Positions 24,673 to 36,135 of a DNA stretch of 64,000 nt are shown piece by piece. Position 1 is the stretch's first letter. Every line of letters begins with the position of its first letter. The notes below the pieces were generated by a model. It saw nothing but the letters and a program-made list of their open reading frames with translations, ran no database searches and was not told the DNA's origin. The translations under genes and the position numbers were made by a program. Source of the stretch: Rhodamnia argentea (taxonomy: Eukaryota; Streptophyta; Magnoliopsida; Myrtales; Myrtaceae). The DNA is taken from NCBI RefSeq assembly GCF_020921035.1, contig NC_063152.1, forward strand, positions 27,651,903 through 27,715,902, given 5' to 3'.

Positions 24673-24846
24673 AGTGTATTTGCCTGTGATTATGTGACTT
24701 GTTTTAACAACTATGCATATGTTTGACTTTTGGTCATAAATCTAAAGACTGAGAAAAGTAGAAGTACCTAAAACAAAAAGCATATTGAATTTTTAAAATT
24801 TAGTATTATAGACCTTTTCTTTTTTCTTATTTTCCTTTCAGATTCC

Positions 24847-27248
24847 ATGGAATTTTCTACAAGTATTCAAAAAGCATTTTCAACAGCGGAAGTCACTGGC
24901 GGAGAATATTCAGAAGTTAGAGGTACCAAGTGCCAAAATAGTGAAGTCCTCTTAAGGAAATTAGTTCAAGTTTACCATGGAAAACACAGTGTGAAGGCAT
25001 GCCGTCACTTACTATCCCATATCCTCTTTAGATCTCTTATCTATTCTAATAGACAGAAAAAGTTCGTGTACATGTGAATTACGGTATTACAGGGCATGGA
25101 AGTTCTTTTTGTGACGCAGATGTAGATTAGCTCATGCATGTCCAATGACCAGTTTCCAAAAAATATGAAGGGAAAATCAATTCTGGGAACTGGAAATCAG
25201 TGTTTTCTGTGCTCTTCATGGATATCGTGATTTCTAAAAGTGTTGCAAAGTTTCATTTTTGTAGAAAGTTTAAGGGAATATGTATGAGTGCATGAATATT
25301 TTTAAAAACTGATTTTTCCTTTTAAGATAATCTATTGGGCTCAAATTTACGTTGACTATAATGATTTGCCGACATTTCTGTGGACATCTTCGTAGTCTTC
25401 ACAACACTTTCGGACGTTATTAATTTCCCTAGGTCATTTATACATTTTAGTGGAGAATCTTTTATCCCCATGTACAAGCTCCATAATCTGTTAGTTTATA
25501 TGCCAATCCTGAACTTACCATTAACAAGTCTATCTAATCATCAATACTATCGGAAACTTCTGTCAACATGATACAGCTATACGAAATGGTATTGGGGGAT
25601 TGGCTTCTATATTCAAGACTTATAAACTATGGGCAGTCATTTCCTTCAGTGGATTCAATTTAAGGAACCAATTTCAAGAATACAGATTCATCTAGTTGCT
25701 TGGATTTTCCTCTCGAAAGTTCTCTGGGCTTCTGGGTGTTTTCATTAAGTCGGTCCCCAAGTATTGTTGATTGACTTCCTTTTGGAATTTTTGTAAACTT
25801 GACATTCTGTGGACTATCTAGCTTACATTATCATAGGCTGCTGCAAAAACTGAACCGTGTCTTTCAATTTTCACAGATTTCCATTTGTGCACAATCTTTT
25901 CACTTGGGGATTATGTGATTCTAAATTTTGTATTCTATATAACTAGTGGGATATATTGTACTTCAGATGGTAGTGATGGGATCTACATCTAGATCTCCTG
26001 TATTTTCAATCTTAATTTCTGTGGAGAAGCCAAACAATATTTTTATGTTACGAATAGTGCGTCAAGTAAGACGTTCGTGTCATTTGTTTGCTGTTTAATA
26101 CATGTTATTGTTCGTTGTCAGATCGCGAGGAACCAATCATGAGTGATGATGGACCACTCACTAATGAACTACATTTATCAAAGCTTGGACGCTCGCAGTG
26201 GTGGATTTTAGTCCTCGTCAATATTTTCTTCCTCATCGCAGGACAAGCTGCTGCTGTTCTTCTCGGAAGATTTTACTATGATCAGGGTGGAAATAGTAAA
26301 TGGTTGGCGACACTTGTTCAGACCGCTGCTTTTCCAATCCTTTTCATCCCATTATACCTTATACCATCATCACAGAAGGCTTCAGCTTCTCCTAGTGCAC
26401 CTTCTTTCAGAATTCTTGCCTCGGTCTACTTCTTCCTAGGAGTGCTCCTAGCTGGGGATAACATGTTATACTCCACAGGCCTATTATACCTCTCTGCCTC
26501 TACATACTCCCTTATCTGTGCTACCCAGTTGGCATTTAATGCAATTTTCTCGTATTTCTTGAACTCTCAGAAGTTTACTGCGCTCATTCTGAACTCTGTG
26601 GTTGTTCTTTCTTTATCTGCGGCCCTCATTGGTGTCAATGATCATTCCGAGGGACCATCTGGAGTTTCTAAGTGGAAGTATACCATTGGCTTCTCATGCA
26701 CCCTTGGAGCTTCTGCAATCTACTCTCTTTTGCTTTCCCTCATGCAACTCTCTTTCCAGAAGGTCCTTAAGAAGGAAACGTTCTCAGTAGTTTTGGAGAT
26801 GCAGATATGGACATCCCTGGTTGCTACCTGTGTTTCTGTTTTGGCTCTATTTGCGAGTGGGGAATGGAAGACCCTGCATGGAGAGATGGAGAGTTTTGGA
26901 GAGGGAAGAGCTTCGTATGTGCTGACTCTGGTTTTCACAGCCGTGTGTTGGCAGGTCTGTTCAGTGGGTGTTGTGGGATTGATATTCATCGTGTCTTCTC
27001 TGTTTTCCAATGTCATCAGTACTGTTGGTTTGGCCGTTACTCCGGTTGCTTCAGTGATAGTTTTTCACGACAAGATGAACGGTGTCAAGGTGATTGCCAT
27101 GCTTCTGGCTCTTTGGGGTTTCGCATCCTACATATATCAAAACTACCTCGATGATTCTAAAGCAAGGAGAATGCAGCGCAACGTGGATGGAACTCGTAAT
27201 GATTCTGTCCGCAACGTGGACGAAACTCGTAATGATTCTGTGTGCTGA
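24847..27248 (+). CDS. Purine permease (PUP11-type membrane transporter), two coding exons
   Basis: Coding exon 1 is 24847-24922 and exon 2 is 26122-27248. The join splits an Asp codon (G|AT; donor GAG|GTACCA, acceptor TTGTCAG) and gives 400 residues. Plant purine permeases are proton-coupled membrane transporters of adenine, cytokinins and related bases, and belong to the drug/metabolite transporter superfamily. After a hydrophilic N-terminus with REEPIM, the protein has about ten hydrophobic segments. The first is WWILVLVNIFFLIAGQAAAVLLG; others include VYFFLGVLLAGDNMLYSTGLLYL, STYSLICATQLAFNAIFSYFLN and SVGVVGLIFIVSSLFSNVISTVGL. WWILV, GRFYYDQGG, LLAGDNMLYS and ATQLAFNA are family hallmarks. 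The paralogue number is inferred. The C-terminal tail contains a 33-bp in-frame tandem duplication. Exon 1 is less certain than exon 2. Confidence 0.88.
27177..27242 (+). repeat. In-frame 33-bp tandem duplication at the permease C-terminus
   Basis: Two copies (27177-27209 and 27210-27242) encode RNVDGTRNDSV and RNVDETRNDSV just before the stop codon. The copies differ at two or three bases, so the event is recent. It extends the cytosolic tail without touching the membrane segments. Confidence 0.92.
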
Positions 27249-27639
27249 TTGTCTTCCTGTTGATTGATCTTGTAAATAACTCTTCAAGTACTGGGATGGT
27301 TCCTCATTTCTGCTAGTGAATTGTGGTTGGCAACATTATTGGATTCAAGCATTTTTGTTTCATTCTGTAATTCTGCTATTTTCTGCACCTCACAGTGGGC
27401 TCTCATTCCTCTTGGCAAGATTGCCCAGTTGTATTATCTTTAGGGACCTTATGAGTTATGTAAACAATTGGATGGGACGGTTGATATTAAGGGACACGAA
27501 GAGCTGGCGATTCACGGTTCAAGAGAACCTTTTGTGCAAACGATATATCTACACTCAGTTGATCTCAAGCAGCTTTTGTTTCTCCAATCGTGTAGGCAAG
27601 TAATAGGGGCATATAGAACGTTTTTATATGGTTTAAGTG

Positions 27640-27782
27640 CTAATTTAAACACGTTCAAAAGTTTAGGGATCACATTGAATAAATTAAAATTTCGGGGGTC
27701 ACGTTGAACAAATTAAAACTTCAGAGATCACATTGCACAGTGGGTTAAAATTCAGGTGTTATTTGTATCATTATCCCTTTTT
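27640..27782. mobile_element. Partial copy of the MITE family seen at 12.46-12.79 kb
   Basis: It shares the ordered phrases GATCACATTGAATAA-TTAAA, ATTGCACA-T-GGTTAAA and ATTTGTAT-ATTATCCCTTTTT with the right half of the 12.5-kb element. The left half is absent. It lies about 400 bp downstream of the permease stop codon. Confidence 0.5.
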
Positions 27783-28049
27783 AGTCTAATTGCCATTCTT
27801 GTGCAAATTGATGGTTGGAGGACTGAAGATCGTGCATCGATATAGCAATCCAAGATGGGCAAAGCGTCTGCTTATCCGCAGATCGCCTACGTTCGGTTCT
27901 TACTTCATATATTTTGGCTTCTGCGGAAAATTTTTATGTGGGCTCTTGATGTGAAAGTGAAATTTCGGGCGGAGTAATGTTCCTGTGGCGCTTTAAGAGT
28001 ACCTAAAAGTTTTCTAGCTATTCATTGCATCGGAAAAATTATTTAAAAA

Positions 28050-28215
28050 GTCACAAGCCCGTTATACGGATACTAATTCAGTCATAAATTTTTCAATTTG
28101 ACCAATGTCCTAAACTTTTTGATAATTTATCAATTTAAACCTTATGGGGAAATTGATCGGAATTCGCTGAAGTGGACGGCAATCGTTTTATGTGGCATGG
28201 CCGGCATAACTAGTT
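28050..28215. repeat. Fragment of a dispersed 'cttatgtggcacgg'-type repeat
   Basis: It contains the ordered phrases 'ggatactaattcagtcataaatttttcaat', 'gaagtggacggc' and 'tttatgtggcatggcc', shared with the copies at 20.36-20.53, 29.19-29.34, 29.79-29.94 and 31.79-32.07 kb. No coding sequence. Confidence 0.5.
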
Positions 28216-28417
28216 GGGTCAAGTCACATCAAACTTTTAATGTGGGAGTTAGGACGAAGCCAAGACTCATGGAAAGATTACAGAACAATTAATGAAGGGA
28301 GGATATGGAGCTTAGAAAATCTGTGCGGCCTAACAATTCGATTTATTTATACTCACGATAAACAATTGGGTCAAGTTACAAGAAAATAATTCCTTCAGAA
28401 TTATATAATACAAATTA

Positions 28418-28765
28418 TGGCTGTCAAAAATACCTAAATCAGACCCAACCGAAACGAAAATTTCGTATCTTTTATAGTAGGGTTCCTTCTGATTCAGATA
28501 ATGGTTAAAAAGAAAGGTGCAAAAGCAATTCCGATCGTGACCGAACTGAATCTAAGCATTTTAAACCATACATTATTCTTCCTCCCGGAGAGCACCCTCC
28601 AAAAAAGTCTCGTTCACCGTCACTTTTTGCGCATTGACCCAAACCGACCCGACCCGAGCCGTGTTTTGGGCTTGGGCTCTAGACCATTCAAATCTCAAGC
28701 ACCGCATGTTCGGGTCGGTTCGGATGCCGTGGGAGTCGGAACTGTCGACACCCCTGGTCACTAAC
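28418..28765. mobile_element. Possible hAT-like relic
   Basis: The left edge reads ATGGCTGTCAAAAATACC and the right edge, on the minus strand, reads CAGGGGTGTCGACAGTTCC; both are of hAT-end type. Between them are GGGTCGG-rich subterminal repeats like those of the 13.8-kb element. I could not find a matching 8-bp flank, so boundaries and class are tentative. Confidence 0.3.
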
Positions 28766-29189
28766 GCAGATCGCTTGCCTTCGATTGGAATAGCGCAATA
28801 AAGCTGGGCTATGGTTTTCGACCTTAGTGTCAGATAGAATTCTCCAGCAAATTCCTTATGTGTAGTTATGTTTGTCGTTGGATTGCTTCAATCATTGGTT
28901 GAAGGGACTCGGGTAGTAATTAATGATTGCAGTGCCAGCTACTTGAATTAATGTTGTATTTAAGGTGGTTTTTGGGTCCAATATTCAAGCATCAGAGACT
29001 AATTAGGTGTCGCTAGTTCAGTCGTGTGGGAATGTGACGTCCATCTTTGGTTCAAGGAGGTCATGGCTGTCTTGATCAGGTTTGAAATCTACATGCAATG
29101 CGGCATTACAATCTTTCAGTGGTTATCGAGAAGTTCCCATGTAGAATTTTGATCCAGTCGATTATGTCGATCCGGCCTCAAGAAACATT

Positions 29190-29760
29190 GCATAAATTAC
29201 TAGTATTGGTATCAATTTAATCATAAATTTTTTACATTGGCACCGATTCGGTCTATCCGACCAAATTGGATGAAAACCACTGACGTGGACTCCGTGCATC
29301 TTATGTGGTATGGCCCAAGAATGACATTGACATTTTCTAAATAATACTTCAATGATTCTTTTGTTTTTCTTTTTTATTATTAATTTATTTTGCTTTGTTC
29401 TTTTTTTTGCCCTTTTCATTTGGCTAGTGAGGGCCAACAACCCCTCACCCAGGGCCTTCGCGGTCCTGCTGACCACAGGCGTGGTGCCCCTCGCCCAGGT
29501 TTGAAGAGGGCCATCACAACTCCATCGGCCACGAGAGAGATGGCCCTTGCTGAGTAGGTGGCGACCCTCACCGGTCAAAATGAGAGGGAAATAAAAAGAA
29601 ATAAAAAATAAAGAAAATAAAAAAGGAAGTCTAAAAAAAAATATTAGATTTTATTTAAAAATATCCACATCAGAACCGATCATGCCAAATAGAATTCCCA
29701 ATGTCTACCGCAACGATTACGAGCAAAATTGGTACATATGCAATAGGTTGAAGGTCGAAA
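29190..29760. mobile_element. Non-autonomous foldback-type element with GC-rich core
   Basis: The outer parts, 'tactagtattggtatcaatttaatcataaa' on the left and 'gagcaaaattggtacatatgcaatagg' on the right, are inverted relatives. The core (about 29420-29580) is GC-rich and full of GAGGGCC/GGCCCTC words around 'ctagtgagggccaac'. A similar core occurs at 53.45-53.65 kb ('ggcgagggcatgaccctcacc'). No domain is encoded. I have the impression that this repeat style is common in Myrtaceae genomes. Confidence 0.5.
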
Positions 29761-31000
29761 AATTGTGAAAAAAAGTCCTAAATCTATTACACTTCTGCTA
29801 ATTCAATTCTAAATTTTTTACATTCCCGCCAATTCAGTCCTAAATATATTTTTTTTTGTCAATTCATTCCATTCGACCAACTTTGGCTAGTTGACGTTGA
29901 AGTAGACACTAGAGTTTACGTAGACAATTTTTAATAATATTTTATGATATTTTTCTTTCTTTTCTTTCTCTTTTCTTTTTCTTTCTTCTACCTCCAATCG
30001 GAGAGATCAACCAACTTTTAGCGTCATACCGGCCAAAATTGGTTAGATGGACTGAAATGGCAAAACAAAAATTTAGGAATGAATTAGTTTAAACGTAAAA
30101 GGTTTAAGGCTGAGGAACAAGGACATTGAGATCCAACATGAACCTGTTCGAGTCGGGAGCAGTTGATCATTTTGATGCATACAAGTATTTTTATTGGAAC
30201 GTTGACACATAATTAATAGAATACTTAAAGTATCTCCATTGCCCAATAAAATGATCTTGTCAGTATTGGTATAAGTGATATTTTCCTTCAACAAACTTAA
30301 AAGATTTAAGACTTTTTAGACAATTTTTTTCGGTTTAGAGCTTTTTTCGAAACTTTTTCCTCAGTTTGAATTTCATCAAAATACGCCACTAACACAGTAG
30401 TGGACCACGATCTACTCCGTCCACCACGCCATCCGTCGAACGAATCCATCTAAGTGTCTTTTTTCGGACATTGCTTCCTCGTGTCGCGAATCGGGCAATA
30501 GTCCAATCCACTAACACATGTTCGATCCCGCACATGGGCAAAAGGAAGAGTATCCAGTCATGACACACACCTCAACTTCCGTTTCAAGCGTTCGAGGATT
30601 CATCCCATCCTTTGTTTTCCCCATTTAAAATCATTGCGAGCGTGCTCGGGAGTCGGTAGTGAAAGGTAAATGAAAAGACGGTGAACCAGTCATGACAACC
30701 CAAAGTCAAACTTTTCGTTCGTTCACCTTCCGAACGAAGGCTAATTTGGATATTTCCAACTTTTAATTCGTTCGACGTGGTACGTATGGACGCAATTCTT
30801 TTCGTTTGATCGAACAGGGGAGGAAGTCGACCGCAAGCCCTCGAGCTATTGCGAGATATGCAATTTAGTCCCTGAAATTTCAGTTTATTCAATCCAGTCT
30901 TTAAGTTTTTCGTAACAAAGTCGGATCTCGATTTTCTTTTTGGATACATAGCGAGAGGAAGCCGGGCATGGTGCACTAAAACCGCACACCTACCCACTTA
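29760..31000. other. Spacer with a second repeat copy, no gene
   Basis: At about 29770-30110 lies another copy of the same family, with terminal phrases 'cctaaatctattacacttctgctaattcaattctaaattttttac' on the left and the inverse 'ttaggaatgaattagtttaaacg' on the right. The remainder to 31.0 kb has only chance frames. Confidence 0.45.
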
Positions 31001-31784
31001 AATCTGTACATGAATATGGTGGATGCTGTCTCACTGCCTCATTTTATTTCTTGCATTAGATCTACCCACCACAAGAAGAACAAAAAAAAAAAATAAACAA
31101 AAGTTCGGTACCCCTGCATTAAAACTCCTTACTCTTAACGACCCACCAACCTTTTGAATTGTGTGGGTGAGGGGTGGTGGCAGAGAGGCCGCCATTTGCT
31201 CCGCCACTTCCAGCGAATCTGCCGCCACCAGGACGTGGCGGCGCCGGGACGCGCCACCGACAGGGGAGGGGGGAAAAGAATAATTCAACAGCCCATTAAA
31301 TGAGGCCATGTGATGATGGTGAATGTCGCTCTTAGTTTGAAGACTTTCACACAAAAGAATGAGGTCCTCTCTTTCTCGACGTATTATGCGAGATCTATTC
31401 ATGTTTACGGCAAGGAAAGCCATCCAATCGGTCTTAAACTTATTGTACGACGACGTAGATTGTTTGCTCTTAATTTAGAATCATTTCCATGCTGGAGCAT
31501 GGCGAAGTTTTCAGCCCTAGTTTTCCTATCTCGTTAAAGCGTTGTTGCTACTCCCCGTTAAAAGATTTTTAGCCCATTAGCCCATGTACGACAGTTTAAC
31601 AGCTTAGCCGATGCCGCCTCTTCCCATTCGAGTATCACTACTGATTTTAGTGCGCTGAAAAAGAAGTGGTTTGATTCAACACTGGCATCATAGCAAATTG
31701 AGTTTGTTTGGCTTTTTATCGATGGTCAATCTCCTAATTGCTACTATGAATCACAGGGTCAAAGTTTGAACTCGCGATGTCAAT

Positions 31785-32068
31785 TTGTTTCTAAATTTAT
31801 CGATTTTTGCTAATTCAGTCATAAACCTTCACGCGAAAACCCAATGTAGTCCTTCCAGTCAGTTTTCACAAAAATCACAGCGTGGCACTTTGTCACATAG
31901 GACGGCCGGCGATGATTAGGTCGCCACGTAAGCAATTTATAACGGAAATTAGCCGAAATGACTTCCTTGGAACTTCGCACAAAGGCTTAGGACTAAATTG
32001 GCAAAAATCGAAAAGTTCAAGACCAAATTGGTATCCGTACAATAGGTCCATGACCGATTGGGTGATTT
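31785..32068. mobile_element. Compact inverted-repeat (foldback) member of the same repeat family
   Basis: The left arm reads '...cgatttttgctaattcagtcataaacctt...' and the right arm reads '...ttaggactaaattggcaaaaatcgaaaag...', which is its approximate inverse. The centre has the 'gtcacataggacggccggcg' phrase. It is about 280 bp, non-coding and MITE-sized. Confidence 0.55.
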
Positions 32069-32564
32069 TCCCCATAAGCAACTCACGGTGAAACAATTGT
32101 CGAAAATTCTAAAAGATGTCGTAGCCTCGAAACTTTACATGGGATCGTCGACAGCCGTCCGAAATTTCAAGCTATCAAAAGAAAGTGCAGCTTAATATGT
32201 AAAAAACTCTAAAAAAAAATAGCAAAGGGGCGCAATCATAATTAAGCAAGAGGGTTGGTTGTCTGTCTAATTAGACTCCACAATTAACACTATATGCTAA
32301 GAGAGCGTGTGCAGTTGACCTTAATCATTTCGAAATCACAAGACATTTTGTTTTAGTAAAGGTCCAACAACTATGCATGTAACATATGTTTAGAAACTTC
32401 AATATTCCGCCTTAATTGCAGCATTACTTAGTACGACATTTATACTCTTCCATACCTCATCATTTAAAATAAAATACGCCCTTCATTTGTATTTTTATAT
32501 CAATAGAAATTCACACTGGTGAAGAGAAATCTCAAACCGGGCGAAGTTGACCTTGAGGGGGTAC

Positions 32565-32610
<46 letters not shown>
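32565..32610. repeat. (GAT)15 microsatellite
   Basis: An uninterrupted GAT/ATG trinucleotide tract of about 46 bp. No coding exon is recognised around it. Confidence 0.95.
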
Positions 32611-32965
32611 GTAAGCTCGTGTTCTTTAACAATACGTTTCCAGCATTCGACACGACCACACTGTGACATGAAGGAACGAGAGAATCCATGCTGCAAAATG
32701 GAGGATTAGAAGAAAGATTAGAAGAAAGGAGAGAGAGAGAGATAGAGAGAGGGCAATCGATTTGAGAAGAAATGACAAAACAATTTGCACAAAATCGAAG
32801 CTTATGCTATCAGAAACAGCTTTGTCCATCTTTAATTGTTTTATTTTTTTTTGTCAGGTTCTATACTATCCTATTTTATTTTACAAGTCACACTGCATGC
32901 GTCATGTGCTGTGTGCAAGTTACGAAATCCTTCTTCCTCACTTAGGCATCCCCACTCCTAACCCC

Positions 32966-33172
32966 CTGAGAAGGTGGGGAATCGAACCCTCCACCCCCTT
33001 CTTAAATGGAAAAACCAACCTTAATTAGATGATTACAATTGTCCGCTTTCTTGAATCAACGGTGTATGATTGAGAAGGTAGGAAATCGAACCCTCTACCC
33101 CTTCTTAAATGGAAAGACCAACCTTAATTAGATGATTATAATTGTCCGCTTTCTTAAACCAACGGTGTATGA
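32966..33172 (-). repeat. Tandem pair (about 104 bp each) carrying a tRNA B-box-like motif
   Basis: The units at 32966-33070 and 33071-33172 are nearly identical. They share 'gagaaggt-gg-aatcgaaccct', 'cttcttaaatgga', 'accaaccttaattagatgatta' and 'caacggtgtatga'. On the minus strand each contains GAGGGTTCGATT(C/T)CC, which matches the RNA polymerase III B box (GGTTCRANYCC) of tRNA genes and SINEs. I see no convincing A box or tRNA fold, so a SINE-derived tandem repeat is more likely than a tRNA gene. Confidence 0.6.
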
Positions 33173-33179
33173 GATCGCT

Positions 33180-36100
33180 CGCGTAGGAACAATTTCCCAC
33201 CGGCCATATTCAGAATACTTTCGAGTTCGTAAACGGGGATGTCTCCTAGACGTTACATCATAGTTGGGAGGTGTGATGAAGTCAAAAAAATTTAGTTAAA
33301 TCTGACAACCAACTTCACATGGGGCCACCTTAGCCATCTTTGGCAATTGCGAGGGTTGCAAGAGAACTTTGGAGAGAGGAATTCTCATTCTCTCTGTCTC
33401 TCTCCATTTCGCCCTCGATGATCCTTTGGTTCGAGCAAGGCTCGATCACCCTTTGCCAGAGCTCCGACAAGTTTGTGCCGACCCCGACTGAAGATTGGGC
33501 AGCGTGGCAGCTCCAATGCCCGATAAAAGCGAGATGACCAAATTGCAAAAACGCCATGAGCGAGGAGGATTACAGCTAAATCCGATACCTATATAGACAT
33601 TTTCAAAAATCCAGTGACGCGGGCAGATGCATATGTAAACGACCCTATGTGAGACCTGGGAATGCCATCAGACGGCAATAACTTCTTCGACATACTAAAT
33701 CCGTTCTCAAGATATATAAGTCCCTATGATTTTCATAGCCTCGAGAATAATATCTTAGAGTTTCAGTTGTGGATGCTCTCGGAACAATCCCGTTAAAGAT
33801 TCGAAACACATTGAGAATGATTAGCGTATCGAGAATTGCCAATCGATTACCAAACTAACCTATCGGGGACCATAAAAGGAACCACGGTGAGGATCCTTAA
33901 TTTTTCCAAATCGAGCGCATCGAGGAACCTTGAAAAAGGCTCTCGGTCAAAGCGGACAACGATGGAGGGAGGAGGGGGGGAAAAAGACGCAGCAAAATCG
34001 ACGCCCGAGGCTTGAAATCTAATCCAATCCCCATTATCTTGGGGAAAACATGAAACCCCCCCTCTCTCAAGAACTGTTCCCACGACATCTATTTTCCTAA
34101 TCTCCTAGACCAGTCTTTTTCTAAACATCGTTCTCCCCGAAAAAAAAAAAAACAAGGCTGCAAGAAAAACAAAACGGAAAATTCAAAATTCAAAAGAGCA
34201 AGAGGGCATCTCTCGTGGAAGACAACTTTACAGCAAACCCCACATGGTTAACGGTCGAGACAAGTCTAATTCATGCAGTCTGATTCATGCAAAATCAAGT
34301 CCAAACGAGTCTCACCCGTGGAATAGGCACGGCTAAATATGGGAATGAGCATGATTCTAAAGTAAAATTGAGAGAATCAGAGAATCGAACTGGTGAAAAC
34401 ATGATATGTTTCAAATTTCAAGATATGCAAAGCATGTTTCAGGTTTCAAAAATTAGAAAATAGATTTTAAAGGACATGTTTCAGGTTCCATCTCCTGAAA
34501 CGTGAAAACGAACTTGAAATCTGGAACAAGTATTTGTATTTTTCTTGTTCTATATTTTCACGCTATCCCATGGTATTCTATGGCTTTTGATGATGAATGT
34601 GTAATTTGGAACCATTAGTCCGAACTTCCATTTTCGGCTATATGCATGACCGATGCTTTTACTTTGTCGATATTTCATATTCTTCATGTGTCTAAACATG
34701 ATTTATGATCAATGAATTGTAAAAATGAGGTGATAATTCACTACAATCGTTCAATTAAGAATACGAGTGAAATCTGAATAAACCCTGAAGCAAATCTTAA
34801 AACCTACGTTAGAGTAAATTTTAGGTTCTAGAGTACCTTGGAAAAAAATCGATTTCTATGGGTGCTTGAAACTCAAAACCGCTCAGCCCCAATTAATCGG
34901 CACAAACCTACGACATCCACGGGGGGCCCCAGCCCGTGAGCGAAGCGTGACGTGCGCGCTGCGCAGCGGGACTCGGCACGGCGACAATAAATGGTGAAAG
35001 CCTCAAGTCCTCCGGCCATCATTATGACTCAAGTCCCTCACTGGTGACCGTTAGAAGGGCAAACCCAAAAAGGACGACGATCCATGAAAAAACAGAAAAG
35101 AAAAAAGAAAGCAATTCAACGCGATGGGAGCGCATCGACTACTCCCCACCCAAGCTGCAGAGCCTACCTTAAATTCGTGGGCCCCTCCCCTTCCTCCTCC
35201 CTCCATTGACGACAATAAATGGACGGCTCCGATGCTGCCCACCCTCACCGACCCCGAACCCCACCACCACAACTCCGATCAAAAGGCCTTCCAACCACCG
35301 TCGCCCACCCTCCTTTAAAGTGGCGAGCAGCATCATCCGGACGTTGCTTCCCCCATAAGATGTGTCGCTCTTCCCACCACCAATTTCGGAAAAAAAAAAA
35401 GACCACCGAAATTCATACCCCCATAGTCTTCGTTTCTTCAATCATAAAAAAGCACGAGAGCGGAAATTATCGAACGAAAGGAAAAAAAAAATTATGGTTT
35501 TAGCAAATGGCTTTCGATTTTTTTTTTTTTTTGGGGTCAGAAATTGAATCATCCCTCTATGTAATTTAACGAGTGGGGAATTGTTATTCGGAAACTGAAT
35601 TGCGTGATCACCTGACACGTGTCCGCCTCCAATTTTTGCCAAGTGTCCCTCGACGTCTTTTCGATGATATTCTGAACGACAGCAACAATGTCAACAGGAT
35701 GCAGAATTGACGCGACCACCACGTTCCGACAGTAAAATTCACCAGGACTAGAGTCTAGAGCAAGAACATCCGTGTGTACGGAAAAACTTAAATACACAGG
35801 AGAAAAGAAAAATGGGTGAAATCTATTAGTTTTTGTATACCTCGTACATGTCATATCGTAAAGGAAGCAAGAAAAAAAGAAGAGGGCAAAATAGAGAAAT
35901 CATCACGCCAAGGAGAGGTGTAGCTAGCCGGTAATGGAACGATCACTGTACATGAGGTAAGGGCAAATCCCAAAGTATTGCCGTTGTGTGAAAACTGAGC
36001 ATTTATGCAAGACGGTGGTAAAGGGTAAAAGATTCTCAATCCAACCGGTGTTGAAAACGCAGTAGAAACTCGGGGTCAGAAATCACCGCCGCTGTCGGAG
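33180..36100. other. Spacer without recognised genes
   Basis: A mix of AT-rich and moderately GC-rich DNA. Short open frames on both strands (for example around 33.8-34.1 and 35.1-35.5 kb) show no domains. Poly-A/T tracts are frequent. The 3' region of the minus-strand gene ending at 36136 probably occupies the last few hundred bases. Confidence 0.5.
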
Positions 36101-36135
36101 GGGTCAACGTCAACGCCGCGGCCGGACGACGCGTC

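Noticed and set aside
31031..31423. 130-codon minus-strand frame with a coding-like GC-rich middle
   Set aside because: No family recognised, and the end runs into poly-T-derived FLFFFFV-type sequence. Not enough to call a gene.
33847..34088. Two overlapping minus-strand frames of 63-78 codons
   Set aside because: No motif, and the local low-complexity GGGGG/CCCC tracts explain the lack of stops.
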